The notes: generated by a model from the sequence alone, not told the origin. A stretch of 64,000 bases of DNA from JBLNDJ01 sp050261515 (GCA_050261515.1 JBLNDJ010000014.1:55279-119278), one strand, 5' to 3'. Numbered from the stretch's first letter, positions 38,895 through 47,865 are shown. Translations and numbers: made by a program.

Positions 38895-39524
38895 TTGGCG
38901 GCGGCAGCGGACAACAAAGTCGAGGTAGCGCTCGCGCGCGACCTGATGGCCGGCAGGCCCGAAGCCTTCGACCGCTTCGTGAGCTACTTCCGGTCGAAGA
39001 TCTTCAACTACGCGCAGATGGTCTGCGGACATCGCGAGGACGCTGAAGAAGTGACACAGGACACCCTCATGAAGGTCTTCGAGAACTTCGACCAGCTCCG
39101 CGAACCCGAGCGGGTGAAGGCGTGGGTGTTCCGCATCGCGCGCAACGGCTGCCTCATGAAGCGCCGCAGGAGCGTCTTCGCCCCCACGCAGGAGCTGTCG
39201 ATCGAAGACTTCCTGCCGCAGATGCAGCAGGACGGCTCGCGCCGGCTCGAAATCGCGGACTGGTCGGCGCTCCCGGACGACCAGGTGCTCCGCGGCGAGC
39301 TGCGCGGCGTCATCGACCATTCAATCCACGAACTGCCGGAAATTTACCGCGCGGTGATCACGCTGCGCGACATCGAGGAATTGTCCACGGAGGAAACGGC
39401 GCAGGTGCTCGACGTCACCCAGGAGGTTGTCAAAACGCGATTGCACCGCGCGCGGCTGGCCGTGCGGCAGAAGATCGACGAATACTTGAGATCGGTTCAA
39501 GCCGCTGGGACCAAGGAGCGGTAG
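38895..39524 (+). CDS. ECF-type RNA polymerase sigma factor
   Basis: A 209-residue protein. The start is TTG 38895 after GAGGACC; an ATG at 38946 would cut into region 2. Region 2 is seen in RSKIFNYAQMVCGHREDAEEVTQDTLMKVFENF, and region 4 in ELPEIYRAVITLRDIEELS and TEETAQVLDVTQEVVKTRLHRAR. It is followed after 2 nt by a small zinc-finger protein, the standard arrangement of ECF sigma and anti-sigma pairs. Together with the upstream OsmC gene this points to a redox-triggered stress regulon, though the trigger is inferred. Confidence 0.93.
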   Translation: MAAAADNKVEVALARDLMAGRPEAFDRFVSYFRSKIFNYAQMVCGHREDAEEVTQDTLMKVFENFDQLREPERVKAWVFRIARNGCLMKRRRSVFAPTQELSIEDFLPQMQQDGSRRLEIADWSALPDDQVLRGELRGVIDHSIHELPEIYRAVITLRDIEELSTEETAQVLDVTQEVVKTRLHRARLAVRQKIDEYLRSVQAAGTKER

Positions 39525-39526
39525 CG

Positions 39527-39802
39527 ATGGAGCATCAGCACTCGGGATGCAATTGCAAAGAGATATACGCCATGCTGTCGGAGTATCTCGATCGCGAGCT
39601 GAGCGATGAAACATGCCAGGAGATCGAAGCTCACCTGGCCGATTGCCCCCCCTGCATCGAATTCCTCAAGAGCCTGAAACGGACCGTCGGATTGTGCAAG
39701 TGCTGCGAGCCGAAGGAGCCGCCCCCGCCCCTCACCGAAGAAGTGCGATTGAAAATGCTCTCGGCCTACCAGATCTATCTGGCCGGCAAGAAGAGAGGCT
39801 AG
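39527..39802 (+). CDS. Soluble zinc-finger (ZAS) anti-sigma factor
   Basis: A 91-residue protein starting at ATG 39527 after AAGGAGCGG, 2 nt past the sigma-factor stop. The anti-sigma zinc motif H-x3-C-x2-C is present as HLADCPPC, and extra cysteines occur at the N-terminus (CNC) and in LCKCCEP. There is no transmembrane helix, so it is a cytoplasmic anti-sigma factor like RsrA/ChrR types. The cysteine-rich composition suggests zinc release by oxidation as the trigger. It overlaps the convergent TauE/SafE gene by 4 nt. Confidence 0.88.
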   Translation: MEHQHSGCNCKEIYAMLSEYLDRELSDETCQEIEAHLADCPPCIEFLKSLKRTVGLCKCCEPKEPPPPLTEEVRLKMLSAYQIYLAGKKRG

Positions 39803-40524
39803 AGCGACCGCGCCAGCATCATCACGCCGAGCGCTCCGATAATGCCCGAGACCACGCGGGCGAAGGCGCGCTCGGGAATCCTGTGCAGCACGCGTTCGCC
39901 CAGCAGGGTTCCCACGAGCACGGCGGCCGTTGAAGTCACAATTGCCGGCCACGCATCCAGCAAGCGCGAGCCCTGCGCCGCGAAGTAGACGGGCATGCGC
40001 ACGCCGTCCACAGCCAGCCCCATGGCGGTGGCGGTGGCGACGAACGCTTCTTTGCGAATTCCGAGCGCGAGCATCGCGGCCGAGCGCAGCGGGCCCTGGC
40101 TGCCTACCAGCCCCCCGAAGATGCCCGAAACCGCTCCCGCCACCCACGCCCAGAAGCGCGTGAGCAGAACGCGCTCGGTCCATCCGAACAGGCCGGCCCC
40201 TCCCACTGTGACCAGAATGACGCCCAGCAGCGTCCCCAACGAGCGTGTGTTCGCCATTGATTGCAGCAGCGCGCCCGCCAGCGCGCCCGCCGTGTTCATA
40301 ACCCCGAAGCCCAGCAGCACGCGCGCGTCGAGACTCCGCCACAAGCGAAACATCCGCAGTACCATCGCCGCCGCGTGCGGAATCGACATGGCGGCGATCG
40401 CAATTTTGATGTCGTAATGCCAGGCCACGATCGGGATGAGAATGGTGCCGATTCCGACGGCCGACACCGACGCCATCGCTCCGGTGAACGCGGCCGCCAC
40501 CGCGACCAGGATAAGAAAGATCAT
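39799..40524 (-). CDS. TauE/SafE-family membrane transporter (paralogue)
   Basis: A 241-residue protein with the TauE/SafE repeat pattern: ASVSAVGIGTILIPIVAWHY in the first half, SGIFGGLVGSQGPLRSAAML in the second, and VLHRIPERAFARVVSGI near the end. It closely parallels the protein at 21951-22700, with the same order of motifs and the same IRKEAFVATATA segment, so the pair looks like a duplication. Probable export or import of a small organic or sulfur anion. Convergent with the anti-sigma gene. Confidence 0.85.
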   Translation of the reverse strand: MIFLILVAVAAAFTGAMASVSAVGIGTILIPIVAWHYDIKIAIAAMSIPHAAAMVLRMFRLWRSLDARVLLGFGVMNTAGALAGALLQSMANTRSLGTLLGVILVTVGGAGLFGWTERVLLTRFWAWVAGAVSGIFGGLVGSQGPLRSAAMLALGIRKEAFVATATAMGLAVDGVRMPVYFAAQGSRLLDAWPAIVTSTAAVLVGTLLGERVLHRIPERAFARVVSGIIGALGVMMLARSL

Positions 40525-40537
40525 TCGCGGAGCCGGC

Positions 40538-41905
40538 CTATTTGAATGGCTCGATCTGCGAAGCGATCTTCGATTGATCGCCCGCCACCGCCAGCGTCAT
40601 CTTCGCCGGGTCCAGGTAGGTCCGCGCCATCCGCTGCACATCGGCGGGCGTCACGGCCTGCACCCTCTGGACGAACGTCTTCAGGTATTCCTCGCCGAGT
40701 TCATGCAGGTTCACGAACACGAGCTGATTCGCGATGCCACGCCGCGAGCTGTTTTGCAGTACGAACGTCCCGGCCAGGTAATTCTTGATGCCTTGCAGCT
40801 CCTCCTGCGAGGGCGGCTCCTTACGCATACGGTCGATCTCGAAGACGATCTCCTTAAGCGCCGCGCCCGTGTCGGCCGTCGTGACATCGGCATTCTGGGC
40901 CCAGAAGCCGTCGCGGTAGCGCGTGGAAACCACGCTGTACGGAGAATACGTGTACCCCTTCTGCTCGCGTATGTTCGCCGTGATCCGCGAATTGAAGGAA
41001 CCGCCGAGCAGCGCGTTCATGACCGCGAAGGCCACGTAATCCGGGTTCTTCGGGTTCAGCACGGGAAGCCCGAGCCGGATGGTGGATTGCACCGCGCCCG
41101 GCCGGTCGATCACGACAAACGACTTCGCCGCGGCCGGTTTCGGGATGTTGAACTTCGGCTCGCTGCCGCGCGCCCATCCCTCGAAAGCGGTCCGCACGGC
41201 GCGCGTTACGTCCGGCGAAAAGCGTCCGACGATGTAGAGGTGCGTGCGCGACGCGCCGAAGTTCGCCTTGTAGAATCCGCGTACGCTCTCGATCGTGTAG
41301 CCCTTCAGCATTTCTTCGGTCGGGAACAGGCGGCCGTAGGGATGGTCCGGATAGAGCGCCTTGCGGAACGCCTCGTCGGCGAGGCTCTGCGGGCGCGTCC
41401 GCGCCACCGAAAGCCGGCGCACGCTGTCGTTGACGATGCGCGGCAGCTCCGAGGCAGGGAAGGCCGGGCGCTCGATCACGTCCGCCATCAGGGCGATCAT
41501 GTCGGGCGCGAACTCCGAGAGCGCATCGGCGGAAACCACGGTCTCATCCGGCCCCGCGCCGATGTCGATCTGTCCGCCCATGCGCGCGGCCTCGGCGGCA
41601 ATCTGCGCCCCGTTGCGCGACCCCGCGCCTTCCTTCATGAGATCGGCCATCACGTCCGCGAGCCACACCTGGTTCGCCGCTTCGTCGATGTTCCCGCACC
41701 GCACCACGGCTTCGATCGTGACCTTCGGAATATTGCCGTACTGCGCGAGCGTCACCTTCATGCCGTTTTTGAGCGTGAAGGTCTCGGTCGCGGGCACGCG
41801 GAACGGCTTGGGCGCGTCACCTGCCGGCGGCTTCTCCTTCTCCTGCCCGAAGGCGCAGGCCGCCAGAGCAACGGCGACAATGATCAACGAGCGTGTGAGC
41901 CTCAT
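40538..41905 (-). CDS. M16-family peptidase, non-catalytic subunit
   Basis: A 455-residue secreted protein with signal peptide (RLTRSLIIVAVALAACAFGQ). The M16 fold is clear (TLKNGMKVTLAQYGNIPKVT, FYKANFGASRTHLYIVG, GGSFNSRITANIREQKGYTYSPYS), but the zinc motif HxxEH is absent; the corresponding helix reads WLADVMADLMKEGAGS. It retains the R/Y substrate-binding region typical of the inactive partner in heterodimeric M16B proteases. It overlaps the catalytic subunit gene by 4 nt (ATGA) and surely forms a complex with it in the periplasm. Confidence 0.92.
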   Translation of the reverse strand: MRLTRSLIIVAVALAACAFGQEKEKPPAGDAPKPFRVPATETFTLKNGMKVTLAQYGNIPKVTIEAVVRCGNIDEAANQVWLADVMADLMKEGAGSRNGAQIAAEAARMGGQIDIGAGPDETVVSADALSEFAPDMIALMADVIERPAFPASELPRIVNDSVRRLSVARTRPQSLADEAFRKALYPDHPYGRLFPTEEMLKGYTIESVRGFYKANFGASRTHLYIVGRFSPDVTRAVRTAFEGWARGSEPKFNIPKPAAAKSFVVIDRPGAVQSTIRLGLPVLNPKNPDYVAFAVMNALLGGSFNSRITANIREQKGYTYSPYSVVSTRYRDGFWAQNADVTTADTGAALKEIVFEIDRMRKEPPSQEELQGIKNYLAGTFVLQNSSRRGIANQLVFVNLHELGEEYLKTFVQRVQAVTPADVQRMARTYLDPAKMTLAVAGDQSKIASQIEPFK

Positions 41906-43254
41906 TTCGTGCCTCCGGCGGTGAGTGTCAGAACCGTGCGATTCGTGCTGCGGAGATACTCCTGCGCGGTCTTCTGGATCAGTTCGGGCGTTACCTTGCG
42001 GAACTCCGATTCGAGTGTATTGACGCGCGCCGGATTGTCATCGAACAGCGCGAAACTCGCCAGCAGGTCGGCCTTGCCGAATCCGACCATCGACGTGAGG
42101 TCGTCGTAGAACTGCGAGCGCCACTTCACCAGCGCGCGGTCGATCGCAGCCTGTTCGAGCGGCTTCGACCGTACCTGTTCGATCACCGAATCGAGCGCTG
42201 CGACGATCTGGTCCGGCTGCGTGGCCGGGTCGTGGATCAGGTTCACGATCCACAGCATCGGCCCGTCGTAGTTGAACATGTTGCCGAGCAGGTTGATGCC
42301 GCCCTCAACCTCGCCCGTGTAAGCGCGGCGGCGCACCAGTTCCTGGTAAAGCAGGCTGTCCTGCCCCTGGAGCAAAATCTGGTCGAGCAGGCCCATCGCG
42401 TAATACGCGGGCGTGTTGCGTTCGGGCATGTGATAGCCCACGGCCAGCGCGGGGCGCCGCGCGTTGTGATCCGCCCGCGTGGCCCGCTTCTCGGTCTCCT
42501 GGCGCGGTTCGGTCAAATCCGGCAGCTTCGGAACCGGCGCCGGCGCGATCCCGCCGAAGTATTTCTCCACCATCGCCTTCGCCCGCGGAACGTCTATGTC
42601 GCCGGTGATCACCAGCGCGGCATTGTTCGGCGCGTAGTAAGTCTTGAAGAAGGAGCGCACGTCTTCGAGGTTAGCCGCCTCGATGTCTTTCAAGTCGCCG
42701 TAGAAATTGTGCGCGTTGTACCAGTTCGTGTTGGCGTATTGCGGCATGTCGAGCCACGGGAATCCGCCATAAGGCTGGTTGAGGACGTTGACCTTCACCT
42801 CGTTTTCAACCACGCCCTGCTGATTCTTGAGGTTCTCGCCGGTGATCGCGAGTCCCTTCATGCGGTCCGCCTCGGCCCAAAGCGCCGTCTCCAGCTTGTT
42901 CGACGGAACAACCTCGAAGTAATTCGTGAAGTCGAATCTGGTGGAGCCGTTCAGCACGCCCCCATTCTGCTGGATCAGCTTGATGAACTCCATTTTGCCG
43001 AGGTTCTGCGAGCCTTGAAACATCATGTGCTCGAACAGGTGGGCGAACCCAGTGCGGTCCTTCGGCTCGATGCGGAACCCGACGTGGTAGTACACCGCCA
43101 CGACGGCCGTCGGCGACGTCGCATCCGGAGACAGCGTCACGCGCAGGCCGTTCGGAAGCTTGTAGTAAATGACCGGTATGTTGAAGGTGGTCTCAGGCGG
43201 AGCGGCCGCCAGTCCCGCGATCGACAGCGCGGCTAAGACGAGGAGTCTGCGCAC
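41902..43254 (-). CDS. M16-family zinc metallopeptidase, catalytic subunit
   Basis: A 450-residue protein. GTG 43254 is chosen because GGGAGG lies 6 nt upstream and it opens a signal peptide (RRLLVLAALSIAGLAAAP). The inverted zinc motif is intact: GFAHLFEHMMFQGSQN (HxxEH), with the distal glutamate expected around ENEVKVN. It pairs with the overlapping downstream gene as an active/inactive M16B heterodimer, which degrades peptides in the periplasm or outer-membrane space. Confidence 0.93.
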   Translation of the reverse strand: MRRLLVLAALSIAGLAAAPPETTFNIPVIYYKLPNGLRVTLSPDATSPTAVVAVYYHVGFRIEPKDRTGFAHLFEHMMFQGSQNLGKMEFIKLIQQNGGVLNGSTRFDFTNYFEVVPSNKLETALWAEADRMKGLAITGENLKNQQGVVENEVKVNVLNQPYGGFPWLDMPQYANTNWYNAHNFYGDLKDIEAANLEDVRSFFKTYYAPNNAALVITGDIDVPRAKAMVEKYFGGIAPAPVPKLPDLTEPRQETEKRATRADHNARRPALAVGYHMPERNTPAYYAMGLLDQILLQGQDSLLYQELVRRRAYTGEVEGGINLLGNMFNYDGPMLWIVNLIHDPATQPDQIVAALDSVIEQVRSKPLEQAAIDRALVKWRSQFYDDLTSMVGFGKADLLASFALFDDNPARVNTLESEFRKVTPELIQKTAQEYLRSTNRTVLTLTAGGTK

Positions 43255-43293
43255 GTAGTTCCTCCCATGGGAAACAGGATACATGAGAGCGGG

Positions 43294-44556
43294 TTAACCG
43301 CGAATCGTCTCCGAGCCCGCGTCCCAGAAGAGTTTCTTCCCCTCGCGGCACGCCCGCGCCGCCATGATGGTGGCCACCGATTGCGCGAAGCCATCCTCGA
43401 CGGTCGCGTTCGGCTGCTTGCGGCTGCGCAGGCACTCCAGCCAGTTCGTCATGTGGAACGGCGCGCTGTCGCCGACGAAGGCAGGCGGCACCGTGCCGGG
43501 CGCATCGCCGGGGCGCAGCACGAAGCGCTCCGGCCGCTTGAGGTACGGGTTGTCCTCGTGGTTGCCGCGCTCCTCGACGATCTTCCACCTCGGGCTGCCC
43601 TCGCCGCCGATGTTGACCAGCGTGGCCTTCTTGCCCATGATCCGCGTGAAGCTGTCGCTGTCGTTGCCGAAGCTGGTCGAGTAACTGACCAGAAACCCCT
43701 TCGGATACTCGAGCAGCGCCTGGAACGTGTCGGGGTTCTCGCGGCCGTCCTGCCACGCGAAGACGCCCCCGTGCGCCACAGCCGACCGCGGAAAATGATC
43801 GTCCATAAACAGGTGCACCAGGTCGATCGCATGCGACATCCACTGGTCCGCAATCCCGTTTGAAAATTCTTTGTACAGGCGGAACTCGAAGTACAGCCGC
43901 GGATCGAACGGCCGCCCCGGGTGTGTCAGCAGCCACCGCCGCCAGTCCGTATCCTGTTCGCGGATTTGCTCCACCTCCGGGCGCCCCCGCCAGCGCGGGC
44001 CGTGGTAGTTCCACACGATTTCGATTTTGCTGATGTCTCCGGCCGCGCCGCTGCGCACCAGGTCGCGTACCAGAAGCTGGTACGGCTCGCTGTGATGCTG
44101 CGTGCCCATCTGGACGATGCGGCCCGATGCGCGCACGGCGTCGCGCGCCGCCCGGGCCTCTTCCAGCACGTTCGCCATCGGCTTCTCGCAGTAAGCGTCC
44201 TTGCCCGCCTTGACCGCCGCCTCCAGCAGCGGCGCATGCGCATGATCGGGAGTCGAAATCACGACGGCATCGACATCCTTGAGCGCCAGCAGTTCTTCAA
44301 GGCGTTGGAACGAGCGCGGCGCGCGCCCGTACGCCTTCTGCGCGGCCTCCACGGCGCGGTCGCGGTTGACGGTCCATAGGTCGCACACCGCCGTCATCTC
44401 GACGTTGGCGCCTCCCTTGAGGCTCGCGATCAGCGCCGCCAGTTCGCGCCCGCGGCTGCCCACGCCGATATGCCCGAGCGAAATGCGGTCGTTCGCCCCC
44501 GGCACGCGCGAGTAGGAAAGCGCGGTCATCCCAGCCAGAAAGGACCTGCGGTCCAT
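43294..44556 (-). CDS. Gfo/Idh/MocA family oxidoreductase, Tat-exported
   Basis: A 420-residue protein with a short twin-arginine signal (DRRSFLAGMTALS), a Rossmann domain (ISLGHIGVGSRGRELAALI), STPDHAHAPLLEAAVKAGKD, the catalytic EKPMAN motif with conserved lysine, and a C-terminal domain with NGIADQWMSHAIDLVHLF. It belongs to the large acidobacterial group of exported sugar dehydrogenase-like proteins and is related to, but clearly distinct from, the one at 10913-12460. The 50 nt to the CDF gene downstream hold only GC-rich short palindromes. Confidence 0.9.
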   Translation of the reverse strand: MDRRSFLAGMTALSYSRVPGANDRISLGHIGVGSRGRELAALIASLKGGANVEMTAVCDLWTVNRDRAVEAAQKAYGRAPRSFQRLEELLALKDVDAVVISTPDHAHAPLLEAAVKAGKDAYCEKPMANVLEEARAARDAVRASGRIVQMGTQHHSEPYQLLVRDLVRSGAAGDISKIEIVWNYHGPRWRGRPEVEQIREQDTDWRRWLLTHPGRPFDPRLYFEFRLYKEFSNGIADQWMSHAIDLVHLFMDDHFPRSAVAHGGVFAWQDGRENPDTFQALLEYPKGFLVSYSTSFGNDSDSFTRIMGKKATLVNIGGEGSPRWKIVEERGNHEDNPYLKRPERFVLRPGDAPGTVPPAFVGDSAPFHMTNWLECLRSRKQPNATVEDGFAQSVATIMAARACREGKKLFWDAGSETIRG

Positions 44557-44606
44557 TGCGATTTCAGTTTAGCGCCCGGGCTCGGCGGCCGGGCCCCCAG
44601 CCGGCC

Positions 44607-45461
44607 CTACGGCGCGGGCTCCACGTGCACCAGCACGTCGGCGATGTAGTCCAGCGTCTCCTTCAACCGTATGCGCACCTCGGTCGCAATGTCGTGCGAC
44701 TCGCGCACCGTAATGTCGGGGTCCACCTCCAGGTGCAGGTCCACGTGGTACTGAAAGCCCGTCTTGCGCGCGAAGCACTTCTCTACGCCCTTGACGCCCG
44801 GCACCTGGAGCGCCACCGCGCGGATTTGCTCCATCGTCCGCCCGTCGGGCATCGTGTCCATAAGCTGAAGCGCCGTGCTGTGCACCACACGCAACCCCGT
44901 GAACACGACGATCAGCCCCACGGCGAATCCGCCCCAGTGATCCGCTTCGAGAAAGCGCGATGGAGCCGCCAGCGTCAGTCCCAACGCGACAAGCGCGACC
45001 GTGCCCGAAAGAATGTCCACCGTGTCGTTCCACGCATCCGCGATCAGCGCGGCGCTGCGCAGGCGGCGGCCGTGGCGGAACTTGAGCGCCGAAAGCCCGC
45101 CTTTGAGCGCGATCGACGCGACCAGCGGCCAGATGCCGTACAACGCCGGAGCCGTGGTTTGCGCGAGCCGCTCGAGCGAATGCACGCAGATGCCCGCGCC
45201 CGCCGCCGCCAGAATCACCCCGATTGCCAGCCCCGTCAGCATTTCCAGCCGCCCATGCCCGTACGGATGTTCTTGATCGGGAGGCCGCGACGCCGCCGCC
45301 AGCCCCAGCAGGAGAATCGAAGACGTCACCACATCGCCGGCCGATTCAAACCCGTCCGCCACCACCGCCGTCGAGCCCGCCAGCCAACCGATCACCAGCT
45401 TTGCCGCGGCGAGCGAGCCGCTGACCGCGATGCTGAGAAGTGCGATGCGTCGGCCCGTCAT
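44607..45461 (-). CDS. Cation diffusion facilitator (CDF) metal transporter
   Basis: A 284-residue transporter: six helices followed by a cytoplasmic ferredoxin-like metal-sensing domain (VPGVKGVEKCFARKTGFQYH, DLHLEVDPDITVRESHDI). The helix-2 site reads E-S-A-G-D and the helix-5 site N-D-T-V-D (DAWNDTVD), with HPYGHGR between helices 2 and 3. The N-x3-D in helix 5 recalls manganese-type CDFs rather than the HD-HD zinc type, but this is inference. It overlaps the DoxX gene by 4 nt. Confidence 0.9.
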   Translation of the reverse strand: MTGRRIALLSIAVSGSLAAAKLVIGWLAGSTAVVADGFESAGDVVTSSILLLGLAAASRPPDQEHPYGHGRLEMLTGLAIGVILAAAGAGICVHSLERLAQTTAPALYGIWPLVASIALKGGLSALKFRHGRRLRSAALIADAWNDTVDILSGTVALVALGLTLAAPSRFLEADHWGGFAVGLIVVFTGLRVVHSTALQLMDTMPDGRTMEQIRAVALQVPGVKGVEKCFARKTGFQYHVDLHLEVDPDITVRESHDIATEVRIRLKETLDYIADVLVHVEPAP

Positions 45462-45868
45462 GAGAAGATGCGGTCGCGTCTGACCAGCCGGTCGAGCGCG
45501 AATGCGCCTGGGCCGGACAACGCGAGCGCAATGTTGGCGGCCAGCAGCGTGAGCACATACTCGAATCCGCCGGGAAGGAAAAAGCCGTTGCGCAGATGCA
45601 CGGCGATCAGCGCGACGGCCATATCGATCGCGAGCAGCACCGCCGCCCCGCGTGTGAACAAGCCCCCCATCAGCAGCAGGCCGCCGAGGAACTCCACCAG
45701 CGTGAGCGCCACCGCCGCCAGGTCGGGCAGAGGAACGCCAAGGCCCGCCAGCATCTGCGCCACGCCGGAGAAGCGCACGACGAAGAGTTTCTGCAAGCCG
45801 TGAATTACGAAGATCAGCCCCACCGTCACGCGCAAAATCGCGATTCCCAGCCCATCGAGCTTGTGCAC
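45458..45868 (-). CDS. DoxX family membrane protein
   Basis: A 136-residue protein starting at GTG 45868 after AGGAGGGG. Four hydrophobic helices carry the DoxX pattern: AILRVTVGLIFVIHGLQKLF, FSGVAQMLAGLGVPLP, VEFLGGLLLMGGLFTRGAA, and a last helix with NGFFLPGGFEYVLTLLAANIAL. DoxX proteins are associated with redox and thiol homeostasis and with quinone reactions, though their chemistry is often unclear. Translationally coupled to the CDF gene. Confidence 0.9.
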   Translation of the reverse strand: MHKLDGLGIAILRVTVGLIFVIHGLQKLFVVRFSGVAQMLAGLGVPLPDLAAVALTLVEFLGGLLLMGGLFTRGAAVLLAIDMAVALIAVHLRNGFFLPGGFEYVLTLLAANIALALSGPGAFALDRLVRRDRIFS

Positions 45869-45894
45869 GGCGCCCCTCCTGTTCCCCTATTGTC

Positions 45895-46557
45895 TCAGCC
45901 CGCCGTCGCCGCGTCTGCCTCCGTCGCCAGCAGGTCCTGAAGCGATCCGTTGAGGCGGTTCATATCCAGCTTGCACTTGATGCCCGCTAATGATCCCGCG
46001 TCCGTGTACTGCCACAGCGTCCACTTCGCCCACCCCGGCGGCACCGACGGCTTCGCGGCCTTCGTGTAATGCGCGATCCAGACCTGGTATCCGCACAGCC
46101 TTCCCGGCGCGCCGAGCGTGTCCTGCACGAATCCGCGCCGCGTGTAGACCAATGGCCGGCGCCCCAGCTTTTCCTCGACGCGCTCGAGCCACTCGAGCGC
46201 CAGCGGCACACGCTGCGCGCGCTCGATCCGCCGCCACTCGTCTTTCGTCTTTGTCGCCGACGTCTCCTCGAGATCGAGCATCGGCGGCAGGTCGTCCGGC
46301 TCCAGTTCCCCGACCGTCGCGACGAAATGCTCTACCTGTTTGGCAACCGCCGTCGCCGGATGAAAGAAGTGATACGCGCCGCGCGCAAGCCCCGCCTCGC
46401 GGATCGCCTTCCAGTTCGCGGCGAAGCGCTTGTCGGTGAAGGTTGCACCCTCGGTCGCCTTGGCGTAGGCGAACGCGATTCCGGCCTTCGCCGCCGCGCT
46501 CCAGTCGATCACGCCGTTATGATGCGAGACGTCAATACCGAGTGGGAATGAGCTCAT
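45895..46557 (-). CDS. GH25 family lysozyme (peptidoglycan muramidase)
   Basis: A 220-residue protein with the GH25 signature: GIDVSHHNGVIDW at the N-terminus (first catalytic-site Asp), AYAKATEGATFTD, GAYHFFHP, the catalytic D-x-E in PPMLDLEE, and a C-terminal LWQYTDAG motif. No signal peptide is evident, which is unusual for a muramidase acting on peptidoglycan; it could be exported by a non-classical route. It is divergent from the small membrane protein gene at 46593. Confidence 0.92.
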   Translation of the reverse strand: MSSFPLGIDVSHHNGVIDWSAAAKAGIAFAYAKATEGATFTDKRFAANWKAIREAGLARGAYHFFHPATAVAKQVEHFVATVGELEPDDLPPMLDLEETSATKTKDEWRRIERAQRVPLALEWLERVEEKLGRRPLVYTRRGFVQDTLGAPGRLCGYQVWIAHYTKAAKPSVPPGWAKWTLWQYTDAGSLAGIKCKLDMNRLNGSLQDLLATEADAATAG

Positions 46558-46592
46558 CGACCCAAGATTATAATGCTAAACTCTAAATTCAC

Positions 46593-47012
46593 ATGAGTTC
46601 CAAGCAAAAGACGCCCAAGGAGCCAATGGCGCCCCTGAACGTCTGGGGACCCGCGGTCGCCCTGGCGTGGCTCATTCCGGGCGGCGGCCATTTCCTGCTG
46701 AAACGCTACGGACGCGCCGGATTGCTGCTGTTTTCGGTCCTGCTCATGTTCCTGTTCGGGCTCATGATGCGCGGCGAATTTCTTAAGCCGCAGGGCACGG
46801 ACCTGCTCACGATCCTGATGTACTATGGCGGCTTCGTCGCCAACGTCGCCACCGGCATCCCGTATTTGATCGCGACCTGGTTCGGCTACTCGCAGCCGGA
46901 CGTCGCCGGCCCGGTCCACGACTACGGGACGAAGTTCCTGGTCACCGCCGGACTGCTCAACGTGCTCGCCATGGTAGACGCCTACGAGATCGCCTCCGGA
47001 AAGAAAAGCTGA
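46593..47012 (+). CDS. Small multi-helix membrane protein (possibly DUF6677-like)
   Basis: A 139-residue protein with three to four hydrophobic helices: AVALAWLIPGGGHFLLKRYG (Pro-Gly-Gly-Gly-His motif before a basic turn), LLFSVLLMFLFGLMM, and a final helix TAGLLNVLAMVDAYEIA. The PGGGH turn and the end are shared with acidobacterial and planctomycetal proteins I recall as DUF6677; the assignment is tentative. The stop overlaps the next start by 1 nt. Confidence 0.7.
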   Translation: MSSKQKTPKEPMAPLNVWGPAVALAWLIPGGGHFLLKRYGRAGLLLFSVLLMFLFGLMMRGEFLKPQGTDLLTILMYYGGFVANVATGIPYLIATWFGYSQPDVAGPVHDYGTKFLVTAGLLNVLAMVDAYEIASGKKS

Positions 47013-47197
47013 TGCCGAAGGTCAACCTTTCTCATTTCGAAGCCGCGCTCCTGTTCTCGCTCTGCACCTCGATCGTGCTCGGCGTGGTGACGAAGCGCTC
47101 CGACCGCGAGCGCGTCCGCTACGGCCTCTACTGCTTCGCCTGGTTCGTCGTCGCCCTGTTCGGGCTCGGGTGGCTGATGCACTTCGGTCACGGTTAA
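47012..47197 (+). CDS. Short membrane protein, two helices
   Basis: A 61-residue protein starting at ATG 47012 within the TGATG overlap with the preceding gene. Two helices (FEAALLFSLCTSIVLGVV and YCFAWFVVALFGLGWLM) flank a charged loop. No family recognised. It is coupled to the upstream membrane protein, so the two may form one unit. Confidence 0.7.
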   Translation: MPKVNLSHFEAALLFSLCTSIVLGVVTKRSDRERVRYGLYCFAWFVVALFGLGWLMHFGHG

Positions 47198-47202
47198 ACC
47201 CG

Positions 47203-47865
47203 ATGGCGCTGCCTCCGGACGCCGAGCTGTTCCCCTCCATCCGAAGCGGCCTCTACACGGCTGTGGTCGGCGATGTGCTCGACCGCATGGGCCACCTCAC
47301 GCACTTCCTCCCGCCTCGGATAAGGCCCATCGATCCGTCGATGGTCGTCGTCGGGCGCGCGATGCCCGTGGTCGCCGAACAGGCGCGCGGCACGCTCGAA
47401 GACCCGTTCGGCAAGCTGCTCGAAGCGCTCGACGCGCTGCGTGAAGACGAGGTCTGGATCGCCGACGGCGGCTCGGCGCCCTTCGCGCTCTGGGGCGAGC
47501 TGATGTCTACGCGCGCCAGGCACCTGAAGGCGGCGGGCGCGGTCATGAACGGGCACCATCGCGACACCGCGGGCATCCTGTCGCTCGGGTTCCCTACGTT
47601 CTCCTGGGGCGGCTATTCGCTCGACTTCGCCTTCCGCGCACGCGTGATCGACTGGCGCGTGCCGGTCGAGATCGAAGGCGTGCCGGTCCGCCCGGGCGAC
47701 CTGATCTTCGGCGATCGGGATGGCGTGCTCGTCGTCGCGCGAGAGCTCGAGGAAGAGGCCCTCACGAAAGCCTTCGAGAAGGTGCGAGCCGAAAACCAGG
47801 TGCGCGAAGGCTTCCGCAAAGGCATGCCCGCCGTCGAGGCGTTCGCCCGCTACGGGGCGATGTGA
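47203..47865 (+). CDS. RraA-family protein
   Basis: A 220-residue protein (ATG 47203) with the RraA/HMG-aldolase-like fold: TAVVGDVLDRMG, VVVGRAMPVVA, VWIADGGSAPFALWGELMSTRARHLKA, AGAVMNGHHRDTAGI, and the late VRPGDLIFGDRDGVLVV. The G-x20-R-D segment where class II aldolases bind metal is altered to GGSAPFALWG..R and HHRD. Family members include RNase E inhibitors and 4-hydroxy-4-methyl-2-oxoglutarate aldolases; the substrate here is uncertain. Confidence 0.85.
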   Translation: MALPPDAELFPSIRSGLYTAVVGDVLDRMGHLTHFLPPRIRPIDPSMVVVGRAMPVVAEQARGTLEDPFGKLLEALDALREDEVWIADGGSAPFALWGELMSTRARHLKAAGAVMNGHHRDTAGILSLGFPTFSWGGYSLDFAFRARVIDWRVPVEIEGVPVRPGDLIFGDRDGVLVVARELEEEALTKAFEKVRAENQVREGFRKGMPAVEAFARYGAM

